Part shown: one piece after another, positions 6,585-14,891 of the stretch
Layout of the letters: each line of letters begins with the position of its first letter
Numbering within the stretch: the stretch's first letter is position 1
Notes under the pieces: generated by a model
The model's database searches: none
What the model was told of the DNA's origin: nothing
The model's input: only the letters and a program-made list of their open reading frames with translations
Program-made: the position numbers and the translations under genes
Origin: a virus
Virus record (IMG/VR): IMGVR_UViG_3300044911_003652
Location: 1 to 22,288 of that record
Reading direction: 5' to 3' (one strand)
DNA: 22,288 bases

Positions 6585-7747
6585 GTGATTCCCAGACCGC
6601 CGAGGCCACCATCCCGCGTATGGGGATGGGGACCGACACCCCGCTCGCTGTCGTTGCGGCGGCTGATCGGGCCGACCAGATGATTCGGGAGTTGGCGGCG
6701 CGCGCCGCTGCTCCCGCAACCCCGCCCGCCGAGGTCCCACAGGGGGAGGCTCCGGCGAGCACCGAGGTGGCGAACGCCGCCCCGGCCAAGGCAGGGGGCG
6801 AAGGGATGCAGCCCGCGCCGGAGCCAATGGCTCTGGCATCGCCCCCTGCCGAGGCGTCCTCTGACGCCATGACGCTGCTGCGTGCCGAAGTTGACCGGCT
6901 GACGCAGGAACTGCGGACGTGGCGCGGGCGCTACGAGGCGGAACTGCCGCGTGAGCGGGAACTCCGCGTCGCCATGGAGCGTCAGCTTGCGGAGGCGTCC
7001 GAGCGCCTGAAGGCTCTGGACACAGTGGCGACTCCGGCAGTCCCTGCCTACACGCCGCTGACCGATTCCGAAATCGAGCAGTATGGCGAGGACATGTTCG
7101 CCATGGTCGAACGCTTCCTCATGCCGAAGGTCGAGGCGCGGCTCAACGCGCTGCTGACGGCGACGGAGGCGCGATTCGCCCGTGTGGAGGGGAATCTGGG
7201 CACGACCAACGCCAAGGTCCAGAAGACCGAGCAGGACATGTTCTACGACCGCCTCACCGAACGCATGCCGGCGTGGCGTGATGTGGATGCGGACCCCGCG
7301 TTCACTGCATGGCTGGAGGAACAGGACGAACTTTTTGGCGAGCCGCGCAAAAATGCGCTTTACAAGCGCGCCACGAATCGTGATGATGCCGGCGTCGTCA
7401 AGGTCTTTGAGGCGTTCCTGAACCAGCGGGGCGCCTCGGGGTCGCGGAATACGGCAGCGGCGCCGAGCACGCCGGCACCGGGCACGGGGGCACAGCCCAC
7501 CGCCCCGGCAGTCCAGGCAGCCCCGGCACCCTCGCTGGCCGACTTCGCCGCCCCTGGTAGGCCCAGCACCGCGCCAAACCCCGCTTCTGGCGGGGCGCCC
7601 GGTGGAAAGCGCAACTGGTCGCTCGCCGAGATTCGCCAGTTCTACGTTGATCTGCGGAAAGGCGTCTATGCTGGACGGGATGGCGAGTCATCCCAGATCG
7701 AGCGGGACATCGCCGCTGCGCAGCGGGAGGGGCGCGTCACATCCTGA
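6581..7747 (+). CDS. Scaffolding protein
   Basis: The 388-residue protein is Ala/Pro-rich at the N-terminus (about 1-95), has a coiled coil with clear heptads (about 100-150, LRAEVDRLTQELRTWRGRYE), a mixed helical middle, and a second Ala/Pro-rich linker (about 290-345). It ends in a basic helix-turn-helix (NWSLAEIRQFYVDLRKGVYA, then ERDIAAAQREGRV) of the kind used by phage scaffolds to contact the capsid protein. It directly precedes the major capsid gene (35-bp gap) as expected for an assembly scaffold that leaves the procapsid. No protease domain is visible, so maturation cleavage would need another protein. Confidence 0.85.
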   Translation: MSDSQTAEATIPRMGMGTDTPLAVVAAADRADQMIRELAARAAAPATPPAEVPQGEAPASTEVANAAPAKAGGEGMQPAPEPMALASPPAEASSDAMTLLRAEVDRLTQELRTWRGRYEAELPRERELRVAMERQLAEASERLKALDTVATPAVPAYTPLTDSEIEQYGEDMFAMVERFLMPKVEARLNALLTATEARFARVEGNLGTTNAKVQKTEQDMFYDRLTERMPAWRDVDADPAFTAWLEEQDELFGEPRKNALYKRATNRDDAGVVKVFEAFLNQRGASGSRNTAAAPSTPAPGTGAQPTAPAVQAAPAPSLADFAAPGRPSTAPNPASGGAPGGKRNWSLAEIRQFYVDLRKGVYAGRDGESSQIERDIAAAQREGRVTS

Positions 7748-7782
7748 CCCCACGTTCACCCTGATTTTCTGGAGCAGCTTCC

Positions 7783-8805
7783 ATGGCCTATCCCCTTGGC
7801 ACCGCCTACTCGGGTTCCGACCCGAGCACCGCCTACGCGGGGACGTTCATCCCCGAAATCTGGTCCTCGAAGCTGATCCAGAAGTTCTACGACGCCACCG
7901 TGCTGGCCGCGATCTCGAACACCGACTACGAGGGCGAGATCAAGAACCACGGCGACAAGGTTATCATGCGTCAGCGGCCCACCATCACGATTCGCGACTA
8001 CTCCGCGAATCAAGACCTGCTGGTGGATCGCCCCTCGGCCCCGACCATCGAGATGGACATCGACAAGGGCAAGTATTTCAACTTGCACCTCGACGATGTG
8101 ATGAAGGTCCAGATGGACGTGGACATGATGAACCAGTGGTCCGCCGACGCCTCGGAGCAGATGAAGATCGTCATCGACCGCGATGTGCTGAAGCATCTCG
8201 TGAACCAGTGCGTGGCGGCGAACCGCGGTGCTTCGGCGGGCCGGATCACCGGCGCGATCAACCTGGGCACCTCCGGCACTGGCTCCGCCGCCGGCACGCC
8301 GGTGTCGCTGTCGAAGACCAACATCATGGACTACATCATCCTGATGGGGCAGGTGCTGGACGAGCAGAACATCCCCGAGCAGGGCCGGTGGATCGTGTTC
8401 CCGGCCTGGGCGTGCTCGCTCCTGAAGCGGTCGGAACTGCGCGACGCCTCGCTGACCGGCGACGGCACCAGCGTGATGCGCAACGGGCGCCTGGGCATGA
8501 TCGACCGCTTCACCATCTTCTCCAGCAACCTGCTGCCGACCTCGAACACGGACGGCATCGGCAACGACGACGGCGACGGCACCGAGCCCGACAACGACGC
8601 GGACGCGGCGACCTACATCTACGCCGGCCACAAGTCGGCGCTGACCTTCGCCTCCCAGTTGACCAAGCTGGAGACGATCCGGTCGGAGCGCACCTTCGGC
8701 AACCTGATGCGCGGCCTTCAGGTCTTCGGTCGCAAGGTGGTGGACGGCACCGCCCTCTGCCAGCTTGTCGCCAAGCCGGCCTCGGGCATCTTCGCCCCGT
8801 CGTGA
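7783..8805 (+). CDS. Major capsid protein
   Basis: This 340-residue coat protein starts at ATG 7783 with GGAG 8 nt upstream. The N-terminus (TFIPEIWSSKLIQKFYDATV) and following HGDKVIMRQRPTITIRDY are characteristic of HK97-fold coat proteins of many podo- and siphophages: N-arm, E-loop region, then spine helix around DDVMKVQMDVDMMNQWSADA. The C-terminal half has the RWIVFPAWACSLLKRSELRD segment typical of the A-domain. Codons are strongly optimised (GAC, ATC, AAC, CTG), more than in neighbours, as expected for the most abundant virion protein. An intrinsic terminator follows 28 bp after the stop, closing the head operon. Confidence 0.93.
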   Translation: MAYPLGTAYSGSDPSTAYAGTFIPEIWSSKLIQKFYDATVLAAISNTDYEGEIKNHGDKVIMRQRPTITIRDYSANQDLLVDRPSAPTIEMDIDKGKYFNLHLDDVMKVQMDVDMMNQWSADASEQMKIVIDRDVLKHLVNQCVAANRGASAGRITGAINLGTSGTGSAAGTPVSLSKTNIMDYIILMGQVLDEQNIPEQGRWIVFPAWACSLLKRSELRDASLTGDGTSVMRNGRLGMIDRFTIFSSNLLPTSNTDGIGNDDGDGTEPDNDADAATYIYAGHKSALTFASQLTKLETIRSERTFGNLMRGLQVFGRKVVDGTALCQLVAKPASGIFAPS

Positions 8806-8832
8806 TTCTCACCTGCGGGTGAGGGGACTGAG

Positions 8833-8862
8833 CGGCCCGCCCCTGAGTGGGCGGGCCGTTTC
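8833..8862 (+). terminator. Strong intrinsic terminator after the capsid gene
   Basis: A perfect 10-bp GC stem (CGGCCCGCCC 8833-8842 with GGGCGGGCCG 8849-8858) with a 6-nt loop (ctgagt) is followed by TTTCTGT. It lies between the capsid gene and the connector genes and probably lowers read-through into the tail genes. Confidence 0.88.
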
Positions 8863-8893
8863 TGTATGTGGATTCGAGGTGGTGAGAAGAATC

Positions 8894-9244
8894 ATGGCGC
8901 GGACGGTCGCACAGGTGCTCACGGCGGCGCGCGGACTTCTTCAGGACGAGCGGACGCCCTATCGTTACGCGGATTCCGCGTTGGCGACGTATCTGTCCGA
9001 GGCGGTTGGGGAGGCGCGGCGCCTGCGACCCGACCTGTTCCTGCGGACGTTCCGGGCGCCAGTGCCGTTCTACACGGCGGCTGATAGCGCGGTGCAGGTG
9101 CCCCTCCCCGACATGTATTTCTCCCAGGTGGTGAACTATGTGGTCGGGCGTGCGGAACTGCGCGACGACCAAGCCACCAACGATTCGCGGGCGATGGAAC
9201 TTCTCAGGGCTTTCGGAATCGCCCTGACAGGAGGTAAGCGGTGA
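8894..9244 (+). CDS. Head-tail adaptor protein, DUF6682-like
   Basis: The 116-residue protein starts at ATG 8894, which directly follows GAATC; an upstream in-frame start inside the capsid gene is rejected. The pattern TVAQVLTAARGLLQDE, then YRYADSALATYLSEAVGEAR and RLRPDLF, matches the DUF6682 phage adaptor family. These occur just after the capsid gene and probably form the ring beneath the portal. The N-terminal half is helical; the C-terminal half (about 55-95) begins with a short beta segment, followed by helices around SQVVNYVVGRAELRDDQAT. It overlaps the next gene as GTGA. Confidence 0.78.
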   Translation: MARTVAQVLTAARGLLQDERTPYRYADSALATYLSEAVGEARRLRPDLFLRTFRAPVPFYTAADSAVQVPLPDMYFSQVVNYVVGRAELRDDQATNDSRAMELLRAFGIALTGGKR

Positions 9245-9861
9245 GTGACCCCATTCTGATGTTCGAGGCGGTGAAGCGTGCGGCGAACGCACGGCTGACG
9301 GGAATCGCTCCGGACCTTCTCGACCAAGAGGCACGTTGGGTGCTCGACGAGTTTCTGCGCGAGACTCGTATCTGGCGCCGCACGCTGACCGTCGCGCTGG
9401 TTGCCGGCCAGGAGGACTATGCCCTGGACATCGAGGACTATGAATCGGTGGCAGGCGTCCAGGCGGTGGCCTACGGTGCAGCCGGGCTTATGGCCGGCGT
9501 GGAGCGGATGACGCGCACGCGGACGGGTGCGCCGACCACTGCGGGCATGCTGACCGACCGCACGATTCGCGTATACCCCATCCCCAGTGCTGGCCTGACG
9601 GAGCCGCTGACGGTCGATGTCTGGCTGACGATGTTGGTCCACGTTGACCAGCCGCCGCCCGACGTGATTCTTCCCTTCCAAGACGCGCTGCTTCAGGGGC
9701 TGCTGGTTCGCTGCTACTCCATCCCCAACGTGGCCTGGACGAACCTTCAGCTTGCGGGGGCGCACCAGATTTCGTATGAAGGAGCCAAGGCGCGGGTGCG
9801 CCGGCAAGTGGATGCCGCACGGATGCGTGGGACGCAGTTCATGCGGATTCCCCGGTTCTGA
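9241..9861 (+). CDS. Head-closure / tail-connector protein
   Basis: This 206-residue product uses a GTG start at 9241 overlapping the upstream stop (GTGA), preceded by GGAGG within AGGAGGTAAGCG, an excellent ribosome site. The N-terminal DPILMFEAVKRAANARLTGI and LDEFLRETRIWRRTLTVALV, then the beta segment VAGQEDYALDI, resemble the short connector proteins that follow DUF6682 adaptors in podophages and are analogous to tail tubular protein A. The C-terminal helix pair (about 135-195) ends with MRIPRF. It would complete the neck on which the tail hub docks. Confidence 0.65.
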   Translation: MSDPILMFEAVKRAANARLTGIAPDLLDQEARWVLDEFLRETRIWRRTLTVALVAGQEDYALDIEDYESVAGVQAVAYGAAGLMAGVERMTRTRTGAPTTAGMLTDRTIRVYPIPSAGLTEPLTVDVWLTMLVHVDQPPPDVILPFQDALLQGLLVRCYSIPNVAWTNLQLAGAHQISYEGAKARVRRQVDAARMRGTQFMRIPRF

Positions 9862-9873
9862 TAGGAATCGCCT

Positions 9874-11067
9874 GTGACCTACACTTTCGCCAACAACGCC
9901 GCGTCCACCCTCGCCAGCACGTGTTCCATCGTGGCCACGAGTCTGGCTGTGCAGACTGGGCACGGCTCGCGCTTCCCCAGCCCGACCGGGGATCAGCGCG
10001 TCGCGATCACGGTGCAGAACGGCTCCGCCTTCGAAATCATGGAAGTGACAGCCCGTGCCGGTGACATCCTGACCGTCGAACGCGCGAAGGATGGGACCAT
10101 CGCCCAGACGTGGCTCGCGGGTTCCTCGGTGGACATCCGCCTGCCCAGGATCGTGCTGGATAGCTTCGCCCAGAAGGGGAGCGTCCTGGCCCTGGCCGGG
10201 GGCACGATGGTGGGTCCGGTCCTGCTGGATGACACCACGTCGGTGTCCACTCCGCCGCTGGCGTTCGACGGCGATTCCAATACGGGCCTCGGCCACCCCG
10301 CGCCTGACACCGTGTCGCTTGTGACTTCAGGCAACGAGCGGTTCCGCGCGACGAACGCCGGGGTCGAGGCGCTGGTGCCGATCATCGCGCCTGCCGGAGA
10401 CAAGACGGCGCCGGGGGTGACGTTCTCGGGGGACGGCGACACCGGCGTGTTCCGCCCCTCGGCCAACGAAGTCGGAATCACTGTTGGCGGCACCTACATC
10501 GTCAAGTTCGATTCCGCCGGCCAGACCACGATGGGCACCCAGACCGTCGAGGGCGTGTTCCAGTCGAAGTTCTCCAGCAAAAATGTCTTTGAGACGAGCA
10601 GCAAGGGAATCTTGGTTACTGGGGAAACCCACACCACGAGCCATTCCACGGTCGGCGGAAACTTTGGGGTGGGCGGTGGCGTGTCTGTCGCGGCGTCCAT
10701 CGAGGCGGGGGGCTATGTGAAGGCCACGACCTATCTTGAGGCGGGCAAGGCGGGTGTGTCGGGGAATCAAGCTGTCGTCTATTCCCAGTTCCCGCTCACT
10801 GCGAACGCCAACGGGACGATGACGCTTCCGAACGGTGTTGTGGAGAAATGGGGTGGTGGGGCGACGGCGGATGGTGAGGTGGATGTCACCTTTCCGACCC
10901 CATTCCCGACCGCAGTGTGGAACATCCACCTGACGGTGGGGGCGGGAACCACCAAACACAACGGATTCGGCACTCTAGTTGTGGGCACCATTTCCCCGAC
11001 CGGATTCAAGGTTTGGGGTAAGGCGGGCGAGAGCCTTGCGTTCTACTACCGGGCAATCGGTAACTGA
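9874..11067 (+). CDS. Tail fibre with gp53-like C-terminal domain
   Basis: The 397-residue protein uses GTG 9874, downstream of AGGAATC. Residues 1-90 (FANNAASTLAS, then FEIMEVTARAGDILTVERAK) form the short N-terminal domain that anchors many phage fibres. Residues about 125-230 carry two copies of a fibre motif: FDGDSNTGLGHPAPDTVSLV and FSGDGDTGVFRPSANEVGIT. A Gly/Val/Thr beta region follows. The last 80 residues (LPNGVVEKWGGG, paired FPTPFPTAVWN, ending FYYRAIGN) match the gp53-like fibre tip domain that often binds receptor or aids trimerisation. It opens the tail-appendage cluster. Confidence 0.85.
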   Translation: MTYTFANNAASTLASTCSIVATSLAVQTGHGSRFPSPTGDQRVAITVQNGSAFEIMEVTARAGDILTVERAKDGTIAQTWLAGSSVDIRLPRIVLDSFAQKGSVLALAGGTMVGPVLLDDTTSVSTPPLAFDGDSNTGLGHPAPDTVSLVTSGNERFRATNAGVEALVPIIAPAGDKTAPGVTFSGDGDTGVFRPSANEVGITVGGTYIVKFDSAGQTTMGTQTVEGVFQSKFSSKNVFETSSKGILVTGETHTTSHSTVGGNFGVGGGVSVAASIEAGGYVKATTYLEAGKAGVSGNQAVVYSQFPLTANANGTMTLPNGVVEKWGGGATADGEVDVTFPTPFPTAVWNIHLTVGAGTTKHNGFGTLVVGTISPTGFKVWGKAGESLAFYYRAIGN

Positions 11068-11091
11068 TTCGAGTTCTAGGGGAGAATCACT

Positions 11092-11514
11092 ATGGGCCGT
11101 TCTCAGCGACTGCTCCGGTATCGTGAAGGCGTCGATTCCGAGGGCTACACCGCCTACGAGCGCGACGAGGCGTCGCTTCGGACGCATGCCCAGCAGCAGG
11201 CGTCGGCCACGCTGCGCGGGCGCAACGCCGGCCCGGCCTGCACCACGGTCCCCACGCCCACCGGCACGCCGACTGTGGGGCAGACGCTCACCTGCGGCAA
11301 CGGTGTCTGGGCGGGGACCACTGGCGGCGGCTCGATTACCTACGCCCGACAGTGGTTCCGTGGGAACATGGAGATTGCCGGCGCGACGGGCACAACCCGT
11401 GTGCTGGCGGCGGCTGACGCCGGGCACATCCTCCAGTGCCGCCTCACGGCCACCGACGCGAATGGCCGCACGGTCCAGTTCTCGAACCGCACTGCCGTCA
11501 TCGCGGCAGCCTAA
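11092..11514 (+). CDS. Ig-like domain virion protein
   Basis: The protein has 140 residues from ATG 11092. The first 45 residues are charged and helical, possibly an anchor. Residues about 55-138 form one Ig-like domain of a type common in phage and bacterial surface proteins: PTVGQTLTCGNGVW, ITYARQWFRGNMEIAGATGT, then DAGHILQCRLTATDANGR. Two cysteines are placed as in the two-sheet core (the TCG and QCR positions). Ig-like domains on virions often bind surface carbohydrate weakly; that role here is inferred. It stands between fibre genes, so a decoration or appendage role is likely. Confidence 0.75.
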   Translation: MGRSQRLLRYREGVDSEGYTAYERDEASLRTHAQQQASATLRGRNAGPACTTVPTPTGTPTVGQTLTCGNGVWAGTTGGGSITYARQWFRGNMEIAGATGTTRVLAAADAGHILQCRLTATDANGRTVQFSNRTAVIAAA

Positions 11515-11528
11515 CGGAGATTCTTTCC

Positions 11529-12089
11529 ATGAAGCTGACCTTCCTGTCCCCGCTGTTCGCTCCGCTGTTCGGCGTGCGGATGAAGGAGCGCCTGCTGCGC
11601 TCGATCATCGACGGCGCCAAGGCCCCCACGATGGTGTTCGATGTCGAGTGCATCGGCCCTGATGGCAAGGTGAAGTGGCGGGAATCCGCCAAGAACCTTG
11701 TTACCAACCAGGGGCGGGTGGACATCCTCGACAAATACCTCAAGGGCGCCACCTACACCGCTTCGTGGTTCCTGATGCTGAAGGGCACGGGCTCCGTCGC
11801 CAACGCCGACACTCTGGCCTCCAACGCCGGCTGGGACGAGGTGACGCCCTATTCGGGCAACCGCCCGGCGATCACCTGGGGCACCACCACTGGCACCACG
11901 ACGGCCACCAACACCGCCACGGCGGTGTCCATCACGATCAACGCCACGGCGACGGTCGCGGGTGCCGGCTGCTGCACCGTGAACACCGGCACGTCGGGGA
12001 TTCTCTACAACGTCTCGGACTTCGCCGCGTCGCGTTCGGTGGCTTCCGGCGACACGCTCAACGTCACGCCGACGATCACGATGTCTTGA
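11529..12089 (+). CDS. Conserved phage virion/tail-appendage protein
   Basis: The 186-residue product starts at ATG 11529; the upstream in-frame start is rejected because it overlaps the Ig-like gene. Recognisable blocks are MVFDVECIGPDGKVKWRESA, KNLVTNQGRVDILDKYL, an ASWFLMLKG segment, NAGWDEVTPYSG and a Thr/Ala-rich beta region ending in GDTLNVTPTITMS. Proteins with this order are widespread beside fibre genes of proteobacterial phages and are usually unnamed. The N-terminal leucine-rich 20 residues could pass for a signal sequence but are part of the conserved pattern. The stop TGA is itself inside a GATTC. Exact role unknown. Confidence 0.65.
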   Translation: MKLTFLSPLFAPLFGVRMKERLLRSIIDGAKAPTMVFDVECIGPDGKVKWRESAKNLVTNQGRVDILDKYLKGATYTASWFLMLKGTGSVANADTLASNAGWDEVTPYSGNRPAITWGTTTGTTTATNTATAVSITINATATVAGAGCCTVNTGTSGILYNVSDFAASRSVASGDTLNVTPTITMS

Positions 12090-12100
12090 TTCGAGGCGCT

Positions 12101-12110
12101 GATTCGAATC
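12101..12110. repeat. Perfect 10-bp palindrome GATTCGAATC between genes
   Basis: GATTC and GAATC abut to form a perfect palindrome in the 31-bp gap before the cupin-like gene. A third GATTC (12088-12092) covers the upstream stop codon and a GAGTC (12116-12120) touches the downstream ATG, giving four GANTC sites in 33 bp. Confidence 0.8.
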
Positions 12111-12120
12111 GGAGAGAGTC

Positions 12121-12543
12121 ATGACGACCATTACCTCCACTGGGAATTTCTACCGCCGGCCCACCAAGTCGGCGGAGATTGGATTTGTGGTGGGCTACCA
12201 CTTCCACAATTTCGATCATACCGTGATTCCGCTCGCGGGGCTTTGGCGCGTGCAGCAATATGAATGGGTGGAGGGGGAAGACGCACCCGACCCGGCGAAG
12301 TTCCTGGGTGAAGTGCTGGTCGCGTCTAAGTTGTTCACCCCGCCGGGGGTGGAGGTGTCTCCGTGGATCGTGATTCAGAAGGCTCGCTGGCATAGGCTTG
12401 AGTTGGTGTCGAAGACCGCCTATCTCGTCGGAGGCGCCACTGTCGAGTGCGCGGAAGGTGAGTTCTGGTGTTGTTTCTCCCTGCGTGACTACACTGGCGA
12501 AGTTACGGAGTTCGACACTGGCTGGCGAGGAATCAACGTGTGA
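12121..12543 (+). CDS. Cupin-like phage protein
   Basis: The 140-residue protein starts at ATG 12121 after GGAGAGAG. Residues 25-40 read GYHFHNFDHTVIPLAG, matching a cupin first motif (H27, H29, D32/H33 and G40 as metal ligands and turn). H91 in IQKARWHRLELV fits the second-motif histidine. This predicts a small single-domain cupin fold that may bind a metal ion. What a cupin does in a tail operon is unknown; sugar binding, sugar modification or a structural role are all possible. It overlaps the next gene as GTGA, suggesting joint function. Confidence 0.6.
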   Translation: MTTITSTGNFYRRPTKSAEIGFVVGYHFHNFDHTVIPLAGLWRVQQYEWVEGEDAPDPAKFLGEVLVASKLFTPPGVEVSPWIVIQKARWHRLELVSKTAYLVGGATVECAEGEFWCCFSLRDYTGEVTEFDTGWRGINV

Positions 12544-13034
12544 CTGTTCACGGCGGTATCTACTACACAGACCCATACTTGCTCAGGAACATCACGGTCC
12601 CGAGGGACCGGCTTGTCCAGCGTGGCGAGGTCGTGGCGGTGTGGGATGCGCAGCCCGGCGAGACATTCGAGAACTGGGGGCTGGCGCCGCCGGAAAGGCC
12701 GCATTGGCATATTTCGAATCCGCACGTTTTGCGGTTCGCCATTGAAGGTGTGACCTATGAACAGGTTCGGTGGATCGAGGTGCCCTGGACTGTGCCTGGG
12801 GAGGATGGGCAGGAGCGCCTGATTGCTCAGCGGCTGTGGCGGTTCGATGTTGACGCGCTTGTGGCAGAGGAAGTGCTGCGACTCGGGCGCCCGGTCAACG
12901 CGGCGCAGGACGTGGTTGTTGTGGACCAAGAGCGCCGTCTTCGGTGGGTGCGAAGACGTGTGGAAGGCGGCATGATGCTCAACAAGGCCGCAGGCGACAT
13001 CCCCCTCAACGACCCGACTCGAATTGTGGGGTGA
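12540..13034 (+). CDS. Hypothetical protein of the tail-appendage cluster
   Basis: This 164-residue product starts at GTG 12540, overlapping the cupin-like stop, with GAGGAATC upstream. The N-terminal half is rich in aromatics and beta segments (about 1-95, including WHISNPHVLRFAIEGVTYEQ). The C-terminal half has a charged helix (VDALVAEEVLRLGRP) followed by a basic beta pair (QERRLRWVRRRVEGG). No domain is recognised. Its coupling to the cupin-like gene and its place between fibre genes suggest a virion or fibre-assembly protein. Confidence 0.65.
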   Translation: MTVHGGIYYTDPYLLRNITVPRDRLVQRGEVVAVWDAQPGETFENWGLAPPERPHWHISNPHVLRFAIEGVTYEQVRWIEVPWTVPGEDGQERLIAQRLWRFDVDALVAEEVLRLGRPVNAAQDVVVVDQERRLRWVRRRVEGGMMLNKAAGDIPLNDPTRIVG

Positions 13035-13037
13035 GTC

Positions 13038-14882
13038 ATGGCTTCGCGGGTGCTTGCCACATCAGGCGGCGACCATACGACGCTGGCAGACTGGGCGTCA
13101 TGGGCGACGAATCCGGCGAACTTCGGTGGTGCTGCTAACTGGGATGACCCCACCAATGGTGGGGACCAAATTCTCCGTGTCGCGAACAGCACGTTCACGT
13201 TCACATCTTCTCAGGTGTTGGACCTCGATGCATTAGTTACGGCGACGTATTATAAAGCCACGGTTCGCCCGAACACGGAGGGCAGCGTAACGTATGTCGG
13301 GGCTAAGGTTGCGGCGGATGGCACACTGAATCTGAGCAGCGTCGATAAGAATCCACGGTTCAGCAATTCCGGCTATAGCCATGCCTACATGGTGGACCTC
13401 TCGTCCTGCACTGCCGTGGAGTGGCGATTCGAGGGACTCGCGTTTATTCTGGCGAATCACCGGACGGGGTGTCTGCGATTTGCCAGCGGCGCTACTCGGC
13501 ATGTCTACATCGACCGCTGCATCTTTGCAGACCGAACGGGCGGCGGCGAGCCAGTATTCAACGGTGGACCTACTGGGGCGGCTGCGGGCCGAATCCATCT
13601 GCGTTCTTGTGTTGTGGATTGCCTTGATAACGTCAATGGGATGGTGTTTTGGCAGGCATGCAGCGGCGCCTTCATTCTCGGTAATACGATTCGTATTGGG
13701 TCAGGAGGCACAACGTTTCTTACTGGGGCTGGTAGCCAGATCGCGGTCAAGGCATACGGAAACGCGATCTACCATACGTCGGACGGTTCGAGCGCCTTCA
13801 CAGGGACAGGCATCAGCGCAGCGGATTTCCCGACCAACTACAACGTCTCGAACCTCACCGGCACGAACTGGACCAGCGACTTCGATAGTGCCGGCGATGT
13901 GAACAACAGCACCATCGCGAACATGTTCGTGAGTTCCACGAATCAATACCCAAAGAGCGCGGGGGCGCTACATGGTGTTGTCTCGTGGGCCGGGCTGCCT
14001 TCCGATGTGCAGGCAGTGTGGCCGACGCTTGATTTCATCGGTAACACCGTTACGCAATCCGGTTCGTTCTCGGCTGGCGCCTTCTATGTCGCCGGCACAA
14101 CCACATACAACGAAACGATTTCGGACGGCGCCACCAACGACCACTCGTTCACCATCGCAGGCACCTTCGTGCCTACCCTATCCGACGCAACAACCGGAGC
14201 AGAATCGTTCCTGGCTGGGTTGTCCATCTCCATGTCGCTGAGCGATTCTGTTACCAGTGCGGAATCGGTGAGTGCCGCAGTGACCTTTGGTCCGGTTCTC
14301 TCGGAGGTTGGGGCGGCTGGGGAGTCGCACGCAACAACCGCTGTGATGCAGCCCACGACATCCGATTCCGGCACGGCTGGGGAATCCTACGCGACAACGG
14401 TGGCGTTTGCGGCGACCATCGTGGATTCCGGCGCGGGTGCCGAGTCGTTCGGCGCTGCGGCAACGCTGATCGCCACACTGACTGACGCAGGGTCCGGTGG
14501 AGAATCATTCATCGGCGGCTTGCTGCTGTCTGAAGGTTTTACGGATTCCGCAACTGCTGCCGAGTCGCTGACCTACAGCCTTATCTTTGGGGCGGTCCTG
14601 TCGGATTCGTCGCTGGTAGGAGAGTCGTTTGGCGCGGCGGCGACGTTTGCAGCCAATTTCCTCGACGCGCTGTCGGCTGGGGATTCCTTCGTTGGGGGGA
14701 TGGTATTCTCCGAGACGATCACTGCCGGCGGCACGACGGGCGAATCGTTCGCGGACCTCTTGGCGCTCTACGGCATCTTCAGTGTCCTAACCGTCGTATC
14801 CACGGTGGGAAGGATCGAACTGGTGTCCTCGGGGCCTGCCAGTGTATTCTCGGACGTGACAGAGCAGCCGTCGCGCGCCTAG
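13038..14882 (+). CDS. Beta-solenoid tail fibre with eleven 20-residue repeats
   Basis: The 614-residue protein starts at ATG 13038. Residues about 1-345 resemble a right-handed beta-helix fibre or spike: ADGTLNLSSVDKNPRFSNSG, then repeated short strands such as VEWRFEGLAFI, HVYIDRCIFADR, IHLRSCVVDCLD and FILGNTIRIGSG. Residues 361-580 are eleven gap-free 20-residue repeats with consensus (L/I/F)-(S/T)-D-S/A-x-x-x-G/A-E-S-F, likely forming an extended beta stalk. The final 34 residues are unrelated. Position predicts a receptor-contacting or spacer appendage. No catalytic motif for a lyase or hydrolase is evident. The repeats probably vary in number between relatives through recombination. 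Confidence 0.75.
   Translation: MASRVLATSGGDHTTLADWASWATNPANFGGAANWDDPTNGGDQILRVANSTFTFTSSQVLDLDALVTATYYKATVRPNTEGSVTYVGAKVAADGTLNLSSVDKNPRFSNSGYSHAYMVDLSSCTAVEWRFEGLAFILANHRTGCLRFASGATRHVYIDRCIFADRTGGGEPVFNGGPTGAAAGRIHLRSCVVDCLDNVNGMVFWQACSGAFILGNTIRIGSGGTTFLTGAGSQIAVKAYGNAIYHTSDGSSAFTGTGISAADFPTNYNVSNLTGTNWTSDFDSAGDVNNSTIANMFVSSTNQYPKSAGALHGVVSWAGLPSDVQAVWPTLDFIGNTVTQSGSFSAGAFYVAGTTTYNETISDGATNDHSFTIAGTFVPTLSDATTGAESFLAGLSISMSLSDSVTSAESVSAAVTFGPVLSEVGAAGESHATTAVMQPTTSDSGTAGESYATTVAFAATIVDSGAGAESFGAAATLIATLTDAGSGGESFIGGLLLSEGFTDSATAAESLTYSLIFGAVLSDSSLVGESFGAAATFAANFLDALSAGDSFVGGMVFSETITAGGTTGESFADLLALYGIFSVLTVVSTVGRIELVSSGPASVFSDVTEQPSRA
14118..14777 (+). repeat. Eleven 60-bp tandem repeats in the fibre gene
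   Basis: Eleven units of exactly 60 bp encode residues 361-580 with no indels. DNA identity between units is modest, so this is an old or diversifying array. The conserved Glu/Asp-Ser pair at unit positions 9-10 is written as GANTC in all ten units from the second onward. Confidence 0.85.
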
Positions 14883-14891
14883 GAGTAGCCC

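Noticed and set aside
9136-10296. Minus-strand open frame of 386 codons across three plus-strand genes
   Set aside because: It spans several independent plus-strand genes and shows no recognisable fold; a GC-rich shadow.
11529-11600. Signal peptide on the virion protein at 11529
   Set aside because: The Leu/Phe-rich start looks hydrophobic but is short, lacks a cleavage site, and fits the conserved start of this phage protein type.
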